From Mesorhizobium sp. (GTDB taxonomy: Bacteria; Pseudomonadota; Alphaproteobacteria; Rhizobiales; Rhizobiaceae), in NCBI RefSeq assembly GCF_017306585.1, contig NZ_JAFKIC010000136.1, forward strand, positions 1 through 44,655: a stretch of DNA of 44,655 bases. Reading direction: 5' to 3'. The position numbers were made by a program, and so were the translations under genes. Within the stretch, counting starts at the first letter, position 1; each line of letters starts with the position of its first letter. Below, piece after piece: positions 35,701 to 44,655 of the stretch. Under the pieces are notes generated by a model that saw only the letters and a list, made by a program, of their open reading frames with translations, did no database searches and was not told the DNA's origin.

Positions 35701-36600
35701 CACCCACTTGCCGCCCATCTCGGGGCCGACCGGCATGTGGTAGATGAAGGCGCCGCCACCGGGCACGCAATCGACCGTGCCGCGCTCGACCTTGAAGCAC
35801 TCATGGTCGGTCGGAGGCGGAGGTTCGCACTTCGTGACGTCGATCCTGATCGAGGTCTTAACGCCGGTGAGGATGTTGCCGTCGTCCGGCTTGGCCGGGT
35901 CCTGTGACGGGATGATGGTGCCCGTGCCGGTGCCCACGGTGACCTTGATCAGGCCCTGATTGTCGACCATGGCCGGCGCTGGAAACGCCGCATGGTCGAT
36001 CTTGGCCGTGATCTGGAAGGTGATGACGCGTTCGTTCAATGCGCCCGAGCCATCGAGATCGGACGCGGAAATCCGGAAATCGGACACCGTGGCCGTGTCG
36101 TCAGGCCCAGCCGAGCTGCTGATGACGGCAGCCGGCAAGGGACCGCCGCCGGCATCGGTGCCGTCGCCGGCGACCTGCACGTTGACGATCGAAAGACCAT
36201 GCGGAAGCTGGTCCTTGAATTCGAGCTTGGCGGCCTTCAACGCCGCAGCCAGGTTCGGATTGGCAAAAGCCTGCGGATCGCCGCGCAGGCCGAAGCTCAG
36301 GAAATACTCGACATAATCGCAACTGCGCTGGCCGCCTTTCTTGGTGAAGAAAGGCACCACGCGTCCCGGCTCCGGATTGACGATGCGCGGATTGTCGAAC
36401 TGCAGGGGTTGGACATCCGGGCTGGCGGCCTGGATGGTCTGGGCGGCGGCCGCCGGGAGGGCGGGCGCGAGGGCGACCGCGATACCGGCCGCCATCAGCC
36501 AGCGCGCACCGCGCCTGGCATATGACAGGGGTTTCATGATCGTCTCCATGACGGTTCTTTGAGCGTTCGTGGCGAACGGGGACTGGGCAAGAATGGTCAT
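32731..36600 (-). CDS. Large exported DUF11-domain protein with Cys-rich tandem repeats
   Basis: This 1289-residue protein of unknown function is exported: a long basic N-terminus leads into ARWLMAAGIAVALAPALPAAAA, with probable cleavage near residue 53. A Cys-containing module with a CC pair (GWGLCCTQTIDIVIP) spans about 265-370 and has a relative in the upstream gene's product. Four DUF11-like Ig-type domains follow at about 375-510, 525-650, 660-780 and 793-930 (for example CDFTIRVTNVGDAPYNG). Residues 950-1230 are seven or more Cys-rich repeats of the type CVCPxGTEVxxGAC. There is no outer-membrane barrel or sorting signal. The ATG at 36600 has a strong GAGGAGG site; ATG 36537 (MKPLSYARRG) is an alternative that gives a normal-length signal peptide. 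Confidence 0.85.
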   Translation of the reverse strand: MTILAQSPFATNAQRTVMETIMKPLSYARRGARWLMAAGIAVALAPALPAAAAQTIQAASPDVQPLQFDNPRIVNPEPGRVVPFFTKKGGQRSCDYVEYFLSFGLRGDPQAFANPNLAAALKAAKLEFKDQLPHGLSIVNVQVAGDGTDAGGGPLPAAVISSSAGPDDTATVSDFRISASDLDGSGALNERVITFQITAKIDHAAFPAPAMVDNQGLIKVTVGTGTGTIIPSQDPAKPDDGNILTGVKTSIRIDVTKCEPPPPTDHECFKVERGTVDCVPGGGAFIYHMPVGPEMGGKWVQLSTTTPGITIIPDTQQVPSGGGVLNWKIVGASPGETIHIIVTGINTYAGPKEGWGLCCTQTIDIVIPRDQKCPPRDKEPDLKVEKHADVPRCTMAGGCDFTIRVTNVGDAPYNGKIVLDEVTLPAGSTLSSGPNPPWVCVPGTTPMTCTYPVTTLNPGAFVDLKLGFKPAAGWQGSVLRNCAAYNYAASGKPLFGSQANDRGCASIPICRRGDRDRDCQPPVEKKVDLILKKRARTEVCTGDGVCTFVIDIINNSTVTYNGPLTVIDNYPSGAPTSSTFGPSPPWTCGPNGPGQFRCDNAGISLPPGGSTPIFVKAVVPASYRSDTVQNCAEVKPIPGETDLTNNKACATERVRHPNGGQPGLRITKVCSGSLAGAAAVSCRITVSNAGTAAPTGPVRVDDAATLVSGGAPVQIQTVTPDGAEWACGPVPANTLSCQIPGSVMTPGTSRHFDVTVSANGEFENCARGSYGPAQGDDVVRPIGQACAKGGGSSTIRVEKTGDRECRLGQPCSFDITITNDGTSPFSGPVRIGDAIGVDGLGRLDGVAITSIDPPFGCSPEPATLPASCIANLTLGAGESQSHHVTVVIPDDGRLANLQGNVNGQNCVGVLSPDTRVQGGGDVLAGDQTNVQGDRGKAYACHPFTITHEVKNQCSNGLVMNSAGRCVCPEGTTFRNGQCTSDGGGTHLLPLPVPPPPRCVLLEGQIRTEDGRCVCPRGTELENGVCVKTDRPGCTIPGSVPTSDGNGCYCPDGTHLDRKANACVPDRPKPQQCTIRGQIHDADGDCVCPQGTEVRDGACRQIRPKPQQCRIPGQIRNGDGDCVCPQGMEVRNGACRPVRPKPDQCTIRGQVHDANGNCVCPRGTEVQGNACRRPGPVVQQCDIRGQIHNKRGECVCPRGTDVIDGACRRSRQQSECAPGAQMVNGQCQPILRRHCPEGTVGRFPNCRPMRGQPSLEVNPGLLLQQVLPRRRPQTDQQDAVPNRILKLQQQ
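32959..33387 (-). repeat. 108-bp tandem coding repeats (36-residue Cys repeat)
   Basis: Four consecutive units start at 33387, 33279, 33171 and 33063 on the minus strand, three of exactly 108 bases and a last one of about 105. Each encodes a 36-residue unit with four cysteines in the order C-x12/13-C-x-C-x10-C, typically CTIRGQIHDADGDCVCP. Three more diverged copies lie just upstream in the gene, to about 33747. The DNA units are similar enough that slippage or recombination could change copy number. Confidence 0.85.
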
Positions 36601-36610
36601 CTTTGCCTCC

Positions 36611-38596
36611 TCAACGTTCGCAGCTGACGGCTGGGGTTCGGAGCGGCAAGGTCATCTTGCAGCAAGGGTAGTAACCACCCTTGTCCTTGTCGGACTTCCT
36701 GTAGAAGCAAAGTCCAACATCCACTCTGTCGCCCGGATAGTGGCCGGTGATGTTGATCGTGTAAGGCGCGCCTGGCGCATGCGACATGGGTGTGGTCACC
36801 CCGACGCCTGGCGTCCTTGACTGGGCCTTGATCGAATCGCCGCCGAAGCCGGCATGGTCATGGAGATAGAGATCAGCCTCGAGCCCGCGCGGCGTGCAGA
36901 AATACTGCACGTCCTGGACATCGAGACAGGGAGGCAGGTTGCCGGGCGGTGGGAAGTCCGGCGGATAGAAGGGAGGCAGGTAGCCGCCCGGGATTTCCTC
37001 ATAATAGCCGGCGCGGCCCTCGCAGGGGCGCCAGACCCTGACGTCGCCGACATGGCCTTCCACTTGCGGATCCTCGAAATAGCCGTCGAAATCGACGAAC
37101 CAGGAGCCGAAGGGGGGCACATTGGCCGGCTTGACCAGGTCCTTGGGCGTGATCTGAACGCCATGCACGGCGAGCGGGCCGCCGGCCGCGAGCTTGTCGG
37201 CGAGTTCAGGATTGTCGCGCAGCTTGTCGCCGGTGTTGACCACTGTCTGGGTGCAGACGGAGGTGTCGAGATTGCCGTCGGCGTCATAGCCATATTGCAG
37301 GTCGACGCCGCCGGCCGACTGCCGGTTGGCCTGCGGGAAGCCGACCGCATATTCCTGCGGCACTTCCACCCAGGCCGATTCCGTCGCCGGATCGTCCGGG
37401 TTCTCCCTGAAGTAGCGAATCAGCTCGCCCTTGCCGGAATCGGCGAAGCGGCTGTAGTCGTAGCGGTTTTCGATCGGACCGCGCTGGGCGAGATACATGA
37501 AGCCGCTGTTGTCGAAGGCAATGTCGGTGACGGCGTAGTCCTTGTCGGCCTTGACCGTCAGTTCCCAGCGCGGATCACCGGCGAAGGTGCCGTCGCGGGC
37601 AATGCCCACCGACCAGATCTCGGCCTTCTCGCCGACCGAGTAATAGAGCCGGCCGCCATGATAGGAGACGGCCCAGACGCGGCGCTCGTCCTGGGTGTAA
37701 CCCCAGGTCTCGGGGTCCTCGGTGTCGAAGGCGGCGCCCTTGATATCCATGACGGCGCCATCGTCGGCGACGGGAGCGAGCCCGTGCGCCGGGCGCCCGG
37801 CAACGCCATGGTCGAACGTGTCGATCAGCTTGCCGCCGGCGTCGATGCGATGGACGAGGCCAGTGTCGAGATCGGAGGCGAAGAACTGGCGGTGGACGGG
37901 ATCGAAGGTGATGTTGCCGATGCCGGGACCGCTGTTGGTGTCGATGTCGGCGAATTTGGAAACGGCGCCGGTGAGGCCGTCGATCTTCCAGATCGTGCCC
38001 GGCCCGCCGCCGTTTTCGGTGCCGAACTGGCCTTCCATGAAGGTGGCGTCGGCCGCGCCGCGGCGCAGCCGTTCCGGTCGACCGTCATTGTCCTTGTCCG
38101 GCGCAACGATCTCGATGCCGTGCAGCGAGGTCGCCGCGGCATAGAGGTTGGGAACACCCGACGGAACACCGTCGCGCACGCCATCGTCATAGGTAAGGCC
38201 GAAGACCTCGCCGATCTGGCCTGCCGTCACCTCGAAAGGCGGCGGCGTGAAGACGAGCTGGCCGGAGGCCGGGCCGCCCAGGTGCGAAACGTCGAAGACG
38301 CGCAGGCTGGCGCGCGAGGTGTCAATGAAGGTTTCGTCGACCGGATCGACGCCGGGCGGCAGGCCCCCCTTTTCGGAATCGGAAGAGTCGAAGTTGGGAA
38401 TGACGGTGCCGGGAAAACCGGTGACCGCCATCGAACCGGGATAGATGATCTGGGTCTGGCTGTCCTGGGCGTTGGCGACGCCGCCAAGCCACAGGCCGGC
38501 GGCGAGCGTCAGCGCCAGCAATCCGCCGCCAGCGGACGCCGCGCGCAGGATGCCGCTGTTGATGGACGATACGAAAGTGCCGCGGACGCGAGACAT
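36611..38596 (-). CDS. Exported beta-propeller-like protein of unknown function
   Basis: I start the gene at ATG 38596 ([15 protein letters not shown]), which gives 661 residues and a signal peptide with the hydrophobic core [18 protein letters not shown]. An upstream in-frame extension to 38845 has poor composition and would bury the signal. The middle region has blade-like repeats such as [20 protein letters not shown] and [18 protein letters not shown], resembling NHL/SMP-30 propellers. After a Pro-rich link, residues 557-657 form a Cys module ([11 protein letters not shown]...[11 protein letters not shown]) related to one in the next gene's product, which begins 10 bases on. No enzyme motif is recognisable. 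It probably acts in the periplasm or outside the cell with its partner. Confidence 0.8.
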   Translation of the reverse strand: MSRVRGTFVSSINSGILRAASAGGGLLALTLAAGLWLGGVANAQDSQTQIIYPGSMAVTGFPGTVIPNFDSSDSEKGGLPPGVDPVDETFIDTSRASLRVFDVSHLGGPASGQLVFTPPPFEVTAGQIGEVFGLTYDDGVRDGVPSGVPNLYAAATSLHGIEIVAPDKDNDGRPERLRRGAADATFMEGQFGTENGGGPGTIWKIDGLTGAVSKFADIDTNSGPGIGNITFDPVHRQFFASDLDTGLVHRIDAGGKLIDTFDHGVAGRPAHGLAPVADDGAVMDIKGAAFDTEDPETWGYTQDERRVWAVSYHGGRLYYSVGEKAEIWSVGIARDGTFAGDPRWELTVKADKDYAVTDIAFDNSGFMYLAQRGPIENRYDYSRFADSGKGELIRYFRENPDDPATESAWVEVPQEYAVGFPQANRQSAGGVDLQYGYDADGNLDTSVCTQTVVNTGDKLRDNPELADKLAAGGPLAVHGVQITPKDLVKPANVPPFGSWFVDFDGYFEDPQVEGHVGDVRVWRPCEGRAGYYEEIPGGYLPPFYPPDFPPPGNLPPCLDVQDVQYFCTPRGLEADLYLHDHAGFGGDSIKAQSRTPGVGVTTPMSHAPGAPYTINITGHYPGDRVDVGLCFYRKSDKDKGGYYPCCKMTLPLRTPAVSCER

Positions 38597-39085
38597 GAAG
38601 CTACCCCCGTTAGCCACGGGAGGACCGTCCGGCGTCGCCGCGCAAATCAGGGCAAGGCGCGGTGTTCCGGCACGTTCTTCCCTGATCGAATTGTCTGCTT
38701 TCCTCACTTTTACGATACGCCTGCTCTTGTGCAGGGTCAACGGAATCAACGGGAAGCCCAGCGCGTCGACCCTGTCCCGAAGGCGGTGGTCGCGCCGAGC
38801 TCCCGTCGTTCCCGGAGACCTCTGAGTCTCTGGGTTCCTGGTCATGGGGGGCTTCCTTTCCGGGCCGCACCATGCGGCGCCTGGACCTCAGTCGCCGACA
38901 GCGGTGGAAAGGTTCACGGAAGCCTTGCGCAGAATGCTTGCGCCCGATGCCGCCTGTTCTTATATACGCGCCAAGCCGTGCGGCGCCGGAACAACAGGTG
39001 CCGTACGGGATTTCTTGTGAACAGGGGCTTTCGTCGGAACGCCTTCACGGGTCCTGAAAGCCTGCTTAGCGGAGAGACTAGAACA
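38597..39085. other. Divergent regulatory region between the exported-protein operon and dnaK
   Basis: This 489-base stretch separates two divergent transcription units. The right part holds the candidate heat-shock promoter of dnaK (38937-38966). The left part, 38597-38845, is open on the minus strand in frame with the exported protein but shows no start with a convincing ribosome-binding site, so I regard it as leader or promoter DNA. No RNA gene or terminator was recognised. Confidence 0.5.
38937..38966 (+). promoter_or_regulatory. Candidate RpoH (sigma32) heat-shock promoter of dnaK
   Basis: CTTGCGC at 38937-38943 followed after 15 bases by CTTATATA at 38959-38966 resembles the alphaproteobacterial sigma32 promoter pattern, with a CTTG -35 box and a C-rich/TAT-type -10. 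It lies about 120 bases ahead of the dnaK start codon. The -10 is not the classical CCCCATNT, so a sigma70 promoter at the same place is possible. No CIRCE-type inverted repeat is seen. Confidence 0.45.
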
Positions 39086-41002
<1,917 letters not shown>

Positions 41003-41027
41003 GCCGTCTGACGGCAAGATAAAGTGG

Positions 41028-41055
41028 AAAGCCCGGCGCAAAGCCGGGCTTTTTT
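41028..41055 (+). terminator. Intrinsic terminator after dnaK
   Basis: AAAGCCCGGC (41028-41037) and GCCGGGCTTT (41043-41052) form a 10-bp stem with a GCAAA loop, followed by a T-run that ends at 41055. It lies 25 bases after the dnaK stop codon. It would end or attenuate transcription before dnaJ, making more DnaK than DnaJ, which is common in this gene pair. Confidence 0.9.
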
Positions 41056-41205
41056 GCAACCCGGCCGAAAAAAGTGACAGAAAAAACCCGGACAGACGCA
41101 CGCCAGCACTGGCATCCGGGCGGCACCGATCCTAAATCGAAACGACGTGCCGGCAAACGACGCGACAATGCATCAAGACGTTGAGCATCCGGACAGCGGG
41201 AAAAA

Positions 41206-42336
41206 ATGAAAGCTGATTTCTACGAAACGCTGGGCGTCCAGAAGGGCGCCGACGACAAGGAACTCAAGAGCGCTTTCCGCAAGCTCGCCATGCAGTTCCA
41301 TCCCGACCGCAACCCCGGCGACCATGCCTGCGAGCACAAGTTCAAGGAAATCAACGAGGCCTATGAGACGCTGAAGGACCCGCAGAAGCGCGCGGCCTAT
41401 GATCGTTTCGGCCACGCCGCCTTCGAGCAGGGCGGCATGAATGGCGGCGCGCACGGCTTTGGCGCCGGCGGCTTCGCCGATATCTTCGAGGACATTTTCG
41501 GCGATATGATGGGCGGGCGCCAGCGCCGCTCGTCAGGCGGCCGCGAGCGCGGGGCCGACCTGCGCTACAACATGGAAATCTCGCTGGAAGAGGCATTTTC
41601 CGGCAAGACCGCGCAGATCCGCGTGCCGGCCTCGATCTCCTGCTCGGAATGCTCGGGCAGCGGCGCCAAGCCGGGCACGCAGCCGGTCACCTGCTCGATG
41701 TGCAACGGCCACGGCAAGGTGCGCGCCACGCAGGGCTTCTTCTCGATCGAGCGCACCTGCCCGCAATGTCAGGGCCGCGGCCAGACGATCAAGGATCCAT
41801 GCCCGAAATGCGCCGGCCAGGGCCGCGTAACCGAGGAGCGCTCGCTGTCGGTCAACATTCCGGCCGGCATCGAGGACGGCACCCGCATCCGGCTCGCCAA
41901 TGAGGGCGAGGCCGGCCTGCGCGGCGGGCCATCGGGCGACCTCTACATTTTCCTGGCGGTGAAGCCGCACGAGTTCTTCCAGCGCGACGGCGCCGATCTC
42001 TACTGCAAGGTGCCGATCTCGATGACGACAGCCGCCCTTGGCGGTTCGTTCGAGGTGACGACGCTCGACGGCACGCAGACCAAGGTCAAGGTGACCGAGG
42101 GCACGCAGAACGGGCGCCAGTTCCGTCTCAAGGGCAAGGGCATGCCGGTGCTGCGCCAGCCCAATGTCGGCGACCTCTACATCCAGACCGCGGTCGAGAC
42201 GCCGCAGAACCTGTCGCGGCGCCAGCGCGAATTGCTGGAGGAGTTCGAACAGCTCTCCTCGCAGGACAATTCGCCTCAATCGAGCGGCTTCTTCGCCCGC
42301 ATGAAGGACTTTTTCGAATCCTTCGGCGAGCGCTGA
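41206..42336 (+). CDS. dnaJ: Co-chaperone DnaJ (Hsp40)
   Basis: This is a type I DnaJ of 376 residues with all three parts. The J domain carries the HPD motif ([11 protein letters not shown], about residue 33) that stimulates DnaK. A Gly/Phe-rich linker follows ([20 protein letters not shown]). The zinc-binding region has four CxxCxGxG repeats: [24 protein letters not shown] and CPKCAGQG, between about 145 and 210. The C-terminal substrate-binding domains are complete. The gene starts 203 bases after dnaK, past a terminator, so it is probably expressed partly by read-through and partly from its own promoter. Confidence 0.97.
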   Translation: MKADFYETLGVQKGADDKELKSAFRKLAMQFHPDRNPGDHACEHKFKEINEAYETLKDPQKRAAYDRFGHAAFEQGGMNGGAHGFGAGGFADIFEDIFGDMMGGRQRRSSGGRERGADLRYNMEISLEEAFSGKTAQIRVPASISCSECSGSGAKPGTQPVTCSMCNGHGKVRATQGFFSIERTCPQCQGRGQTIKDPCPKCAGQGRVTEERSLSVNIPAGIEDGTRIRLANEGEAGLRGGPSGDLYIFLAVKPHEFFQRDGADLYCKVPISMTTAALGGSFEVTTLDGTQTKVKVTEGTQNGRQFRLKGKGMPVLRQPNVGDLYIQTAVETPQNLSRRQRELLEEFEQLSSQDNSPQSSGFFARMKDFFESFGER

Positions 42337-42501
42337 ACCCCTGCTGGATGCGGCAAGCCGGGGCGTGTACGGGAAGTCGCGAACCGCATCGCTTTTCAGG
42401 CGCGACGAAATCTATCTTATCCACGACATCGGCAGGGCCGCGCCTTGCCTTGCGTCAACCAGGTGTTAAGTAGCTTGCGAGGGGCGTTGAGGAGAGCTTG
42501 C

Positions 42502-43119
42502 ATGACACGTGGTCACGGACTGCGGAAGACGCTTGCCGAGAAGTTCGACGACGAACTCAAATTCTTCAAGGGCTGGATCGACAAGCCGAAGACCGTCGGG
42601 TCGATCGTTCCGACCAGTTCCGTCACCGCCCGCAAGATGGCCTCGATCGTCAATCCGAAGTCCGGCCTGCCGGTGCTCGAGGTCGGCCCCGGCACGGGCG
42701 TCATCACCCGCGCCATCCTGGCGCAAGGCGTCCGCCCCGAGAACCTCTATGCCGTCGAATATTCCACGGACTTCGTGCGCCACCTGCGCCGGCTCTATCC
42801 GGGCGTCAATGTCATCGAGGGTGACGCCTTCAACATCAACGCGACGCTTGGCGAGCGCAGCGGAATGGTCTTCGATTCCGTCGTTTCGGGCGTGCCGCTG
42901 CTCAACTTCCCGGTCGCCCAGCGCATCGCCTATATCGAAAGCCTGCTCGACCGCATTCCGGCCGGGCGCCCGATCGTGCAATTGACCTACGGCCCGATGT
43001 CGCCGATCCCACCCGGACGCGGCGACTATACGGTGGAGCATTTCGACTTCATCATCCGCAACATCCCGCCGACGCGGTTGTGGATCTATCGAAGGGAAAA
43101 TAAGGGAGTAAGGCAGTAG
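42502..43119 (+). CDS. pmtA: Phospholipid N-methyltransferase (PmtA, rhizobial type)
   Basis: The 205-residue product matches the small soluble-like PmtA enzymes of rhizobia that methylate phosphatidylethanolamine three times with S-adenosylmethionine to give phosphatidylcholine. Visible are FFKGWIDKPKTVGSIVPTS near the N-terminus, the SAM-binding LEVGPGTGVITRAIL near residue 58, and VVSGVPLLNFP near 132. The ATG at 42502 has GAGGAG 7 bases ahead. The last four residues (GVRQ) and the stop codon are encoded by the left arm of the inverted repeat at 43104-43188, so the original C-terminus may have been replaced by a repeat insertion. Phosphatidylcholine is needed for symbiosis in several rhizobia. 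Confidence 0.87.
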   Translation: MTRGHGLRKTLAEKFDDELKFFKGWIDKPKTVGSIVPTSSVTARKMASIVNPKSGLPVLEVGPGTGVITRAILAQGVRPENLYAVEYSTDFVRHLRRLYPGVNVIEGDAFNINATLGERSGMVFDSVVSGVPLLNFPVAQRIAYIESLLDRIPAGRPIVQLTYGPMSPIPPGRGDYTVEHFDFIIRNIPPTRLWIYRRENKGVRQ

Positions 43120-43198
43120 GGCAGTAGGGCAGTAGGGATAGTCTGGAGACTGAACCGCCTTTCCCTACTGCCCTACTGCCTTACTCCCCTACTGCCCT
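43104..43198. repeat. 26-bp inverted repeat built of 8-bp GGGCAGTA units
   Basis: A 26-bp left arm at 43104-43129 is exactly complementary to 43163-43188. Both arms are built from direct repeats of an 8-base unit (GGCAGTAG and CTACTGCC), with further units before the spacer and at 43189-43198. The spacer is 33 bases. The left arm supplies the stop codon of pmtA. The whole could fold into a very stable hairpin on RNA, and it may work as a terminator, though no T-run follows. I take it to be a dispersed repeat family, a view that needs a genome search. Confidence 0.85.
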
Positions 43199-43211
43199 CG
43201 CGAAGCGAACC

Positions 43212-43808
43212 ATGGCAGTGATCCCGAGAATCCTCGTCTTCGCCGGATCGATCCGGGTCGGCGCCTATAGCGGCAGGACCGCCGACGCGGCTCTCAGGGA
43301 ACTTGCGGTGCAGGGCGCCGTGGCGACCCGCATTTCACTTGCCGACTACCCCTTGCCGATCCTCGACGAGGACCTGGAGAGGGAAAAGGGCGTCCCCGAA
43401 AACGCCGTGAAACTCGGCCGTCTGATATCAGGCCATGACGGGCTGCTGATCGCCACGCCTGAATATAACGGCTCGATCCCGCCGCTGCTCAAGAACACGA
43501 TTGACTGGGTGAGCCGCGTACGCAGGGATGGCGGCCGGCCGGTTCGGCCGCTTGCCGGCAAGGTCGCCGGCCTCTGCTCGTCCTCCAACGGGCATTTTGC
43601 CGGCATACGCTGCATCAACCATCTGCGCGCCGTGCTGGTGCGCTGCCAGATGGAGGTGGTGACGCCGGAGTGCTCGGTGCCGGATGGCGGCGACGCCTTC
43701 GACGGCGAGGGCAATTTCCGTGACGAAAGACTGCACACATCGATGGAGCACCTATGCCGAACGCTGATCGAAACCTCGCGCATGCTGTCCACCCGGATCG
43801 AGGCGTGA
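43212..43808 (+). CDS. NADPH-dependent FMN reductase family protein
   Basis: The 198-residue product has the flavodoxin-like fold of NADPH-dependent FMN or azo/quinone reductases. The FMN phosphate loop is [17 protein letters not shown] (residues 6-22), and [19 protein letters not shown] near residue 81 is the second signature of the family. It is a cytoplasmic reductase; its physiological acceptor (FMN, quinone or chromate) cannot be told. Its stop codon overlaps the predicted start of pyrF by one base (TGATG), so the two are co-transcribed. Confidence 0.9.
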   Translation: MAVIPRILVFAGSIRVGAYSGRTADAALRELAVQGAVATRISLADYPLPILDEDLEREKGVPENAVKLGRLISGHDGLLIATPEYNGSIPPLLKNTIDWVSRVRRDGGRPVRPLAGKVAGLCSSSNGHFAGIRCINHLRAVLVRCQMEVVTPECSVPDGGDAFDGEGNFRDERLHTSMEHLCRTLIETSRMLSTRIEA

Positions 43809-44503
43809 TGGTCGATACGATGAGGGAACGGCTGATCGTCGGCCTCGACGTGCCCACGCTGAAAGAGGCCGAGCAGGCGGTGCGCGAACTCGACGGCCTC
43901 GTCTCTTTCTACAAGGTCGGCTATCAGCTGGCCTTTGCCGGCGGGCTCGACTTCGCCCGTGAACTGGCCAGCGGCGGCACGAAAGTCTTCCTCGACATGA
44001 AGCTGCTCGACATCGACCACACCGTGGCCAAGGGCGTCGAGAACATCGTCAGGATGGGCATGACCATGCTTACCATCCACGCCTATCCCAAGGCGATGCG
44101 CGCGGCGGTGGAAGCGGCCAGGGGCAGCGACCTTTGCCTGCTCGCCGTCAGCGTGCTGACCTCGATGGACGAGCAGGACATGATCGATGTCGGCTATGAG
44201 TACGACCCGCACACGCTGGTGCTGAGGCGCTCGGAACAGGCGCTGCATGCGGGCATGGGCGGCATTGTCTGCTCGGCGGCGGAAGCCGAGGCGGTGCGGC
44301 GCATCGTCGGGCCGGACATGGCGGTGGTGACGCCCGGCATCCGGCCGGCGGGCAGCGACCATGGCGACCAGAAGCGTGTGATGACGCCGGCGCAGGCGAT
44401 CCGCAACGGCTCCAGCCACCTCGTCGTCGGCCGTCCGATCGTGGCGGCCAGCGACCGGCGGGCGGCGGCTGAAGCCATCCTCGACGAAATGCGCTCGGCA
44501 TAA
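43808..44503 (+). CDS. pyrF: Orotidine 5'-phosphate decarboxylase
   Basis: PyrF makes UMP from OMP, the last step of pyrimidine synthesis. The 231-residue product shows [15 protein letters not shown] at the start, the catalytic Asp-Lys network in [18 protein letters not shown] near residue 62, and [19 protein letters not shown] with the phosphate-binding loop near residue 177. I take ATG 43808, which overlaps the stop of the reductase gene; ATG 43820 (MRERLIVGL) is also possible, and a frame starting at 43754 lies inside the previous gene and is unlikely. It leads into a DUF1330 gene 29 bases downstream. Confidence 0.96.
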   Translation: MVDTMRERLIVGLDVPTLKEAEQAVRELDGLVSFYKVGYQLAFAGGLDFARELASGGTKVFLDMKLLDIDHTVAKGVENIVRMGMTMLTIHAYPKAMRAAVEAARGSDLCLLAVSVLTSMDEQDMIDVGYEYDPHTLVLRRSEQALHAGMGGIVCSAAEAEAVRRIVGPDMAVVTPGIRPAGSDHGDQKRVMTPAQAIRNGSSHLVVGRPIVAASDRRAAAEAILDEMRSA

Positions 44504-44532
44504 ATTCAAACGAACGATTCCGGAGGAAGAGA

Positions 44533-44655
44533 ATGCCCAAGGGATACTGGATCGCCCGCGTCGATGTGCGCGACGCCGAAGGCTACAAGGATTATGTGGC
44601 TGCCGCCAAACCCGCTTTCGAACGCTTCGGGGCGAAATTCCTGGCCCGCGGCGGC
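44533..44655 (+). CDS. DUF1330 domain protein, partial
   Basis: Only the first 41 residues are inside the window. The sequence MPKGYWIARVDVRDAEGYKD followed by YVAAAKPAFERFGAKFLARGG is the beginning of a DUF1330 protein, a small ferredoxin-like (ABM-type) fold of about 95 residues with unknown function. The ATG follows a strong CGGAGGAAGA site. It is 29 bases after pyrF and probably in the same operon. Confidence 0.9.
   Translation, partial: MPKGYWIARVDVRDAEGYKDYVAAAKPAFERFGAKFLARGG

Noticed and set aside
33952-35907. A 651-codon plus-strand open frame
   Set aside because: It lies wholly opposite the DUF11 protein gene. Its translation is Arg/Ala/Asp-rich low-complexity text without motifs, as expected from the GC bias at third codon positions of the real gene.
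38597-38845. An 83-residue N-terminal extension of the propeller-like exported protein
   Set aside because: It would place the signal peptide in the interior of the chain and has no ribosome-binding site at its start.
36854-39085. A long plus-strand open frame continuous with dnaK that would extend it to 1382 residues
   Set aside because: The extra 744 codons are antisense to the exported propeller-like gene and to the promoter region. The [13 protein letters not shown] start with its ribosome-binding site at 39086 is the standard DnaK start.
43104-43198. Octamer repeats considered as CRISPR or an attachment site
   Set aside because: The units are 8 bases without spacers and fold into one palindrome; no integrase or cas gene is near.

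Overview
The window looks like chromosomal DNA of a high-GC alphaproteobacterium of the Rhizobiales, most likely Mesorhizobium or a close relative. This rests on the protein families together: a dnaK-dnaJ block followed by a rhizobial-type PmtA and pyrF, a malonyl-CoA synthetase (MatB), a BclA/SbmA-like ABC transporter, and rhizobial-type hairpin mosaics in the spacers. No tRNA, rRNA, prophage, insertion sequence or CRISPR array was recognised. The genus is an inference.

Layout. 1-2605 (-): hydantoinase/oxoprolinase genes hyuA and hyuB (hyuB runs off the window edge), divergent from fpr (ferredoxin-NADP+ reductase, 2826-3653). 4026-8407 (+): a two-gene RND efflux pump without an outer-membrane channel gene. 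8495-11986 (+): deoC and a two-domain ALDH16-type aldehyde dehydrogenase, apparently for deoxyribose breakdown. 12170-13942 (+): an SDR and an FAH-family hydrolase resembling the last steps of non-phosphorylative L-fucose-type sugar breakdown.

14124-25051 is a divergent amino-sugar regulon. The leftward operon is murQ, a sugar-binding protein, two permeases, a DUF4304 protein, a Gfo/Idh/MocA oxidoreductase and the ABC ATPase. The rightward operon is an N-acetylhexosamine kinase, a GntR/UTRA regulator, a SIS-type deaminase (NagB-II type) and nagA, all overlapping by 4 bases. Two nearly identical 18-bp sites in opposite orientation overlap the two predicted promoters and are the likely operators. 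Together the genes would import GlcNAc/MurNAc-type sugars, phosphorylate them, split the lactyl ether, deacetylate and deaminate.

25135-32515 holds single genes: a VOC protein, an L-2-hydroxyglutarate oxidase-like enzyme, the BclA-like transporter, matB with a GntR/FCD regulator, and rpe. 32731-38596 (-) encodes two large exported proteins of unknown function in one operon. They share a Cys-rich module of about 100 residues, and the larger one adds four DUF11-like domains and a tandem 36-residue Cys repeat. This pair is the best candidate for an undescribed system. 39086-44655 (+) is the conserved housekeeping end: dnaK, dnaJ, pmtA, an FMN reductase, pyrF and the start of a DUF1330 gene.
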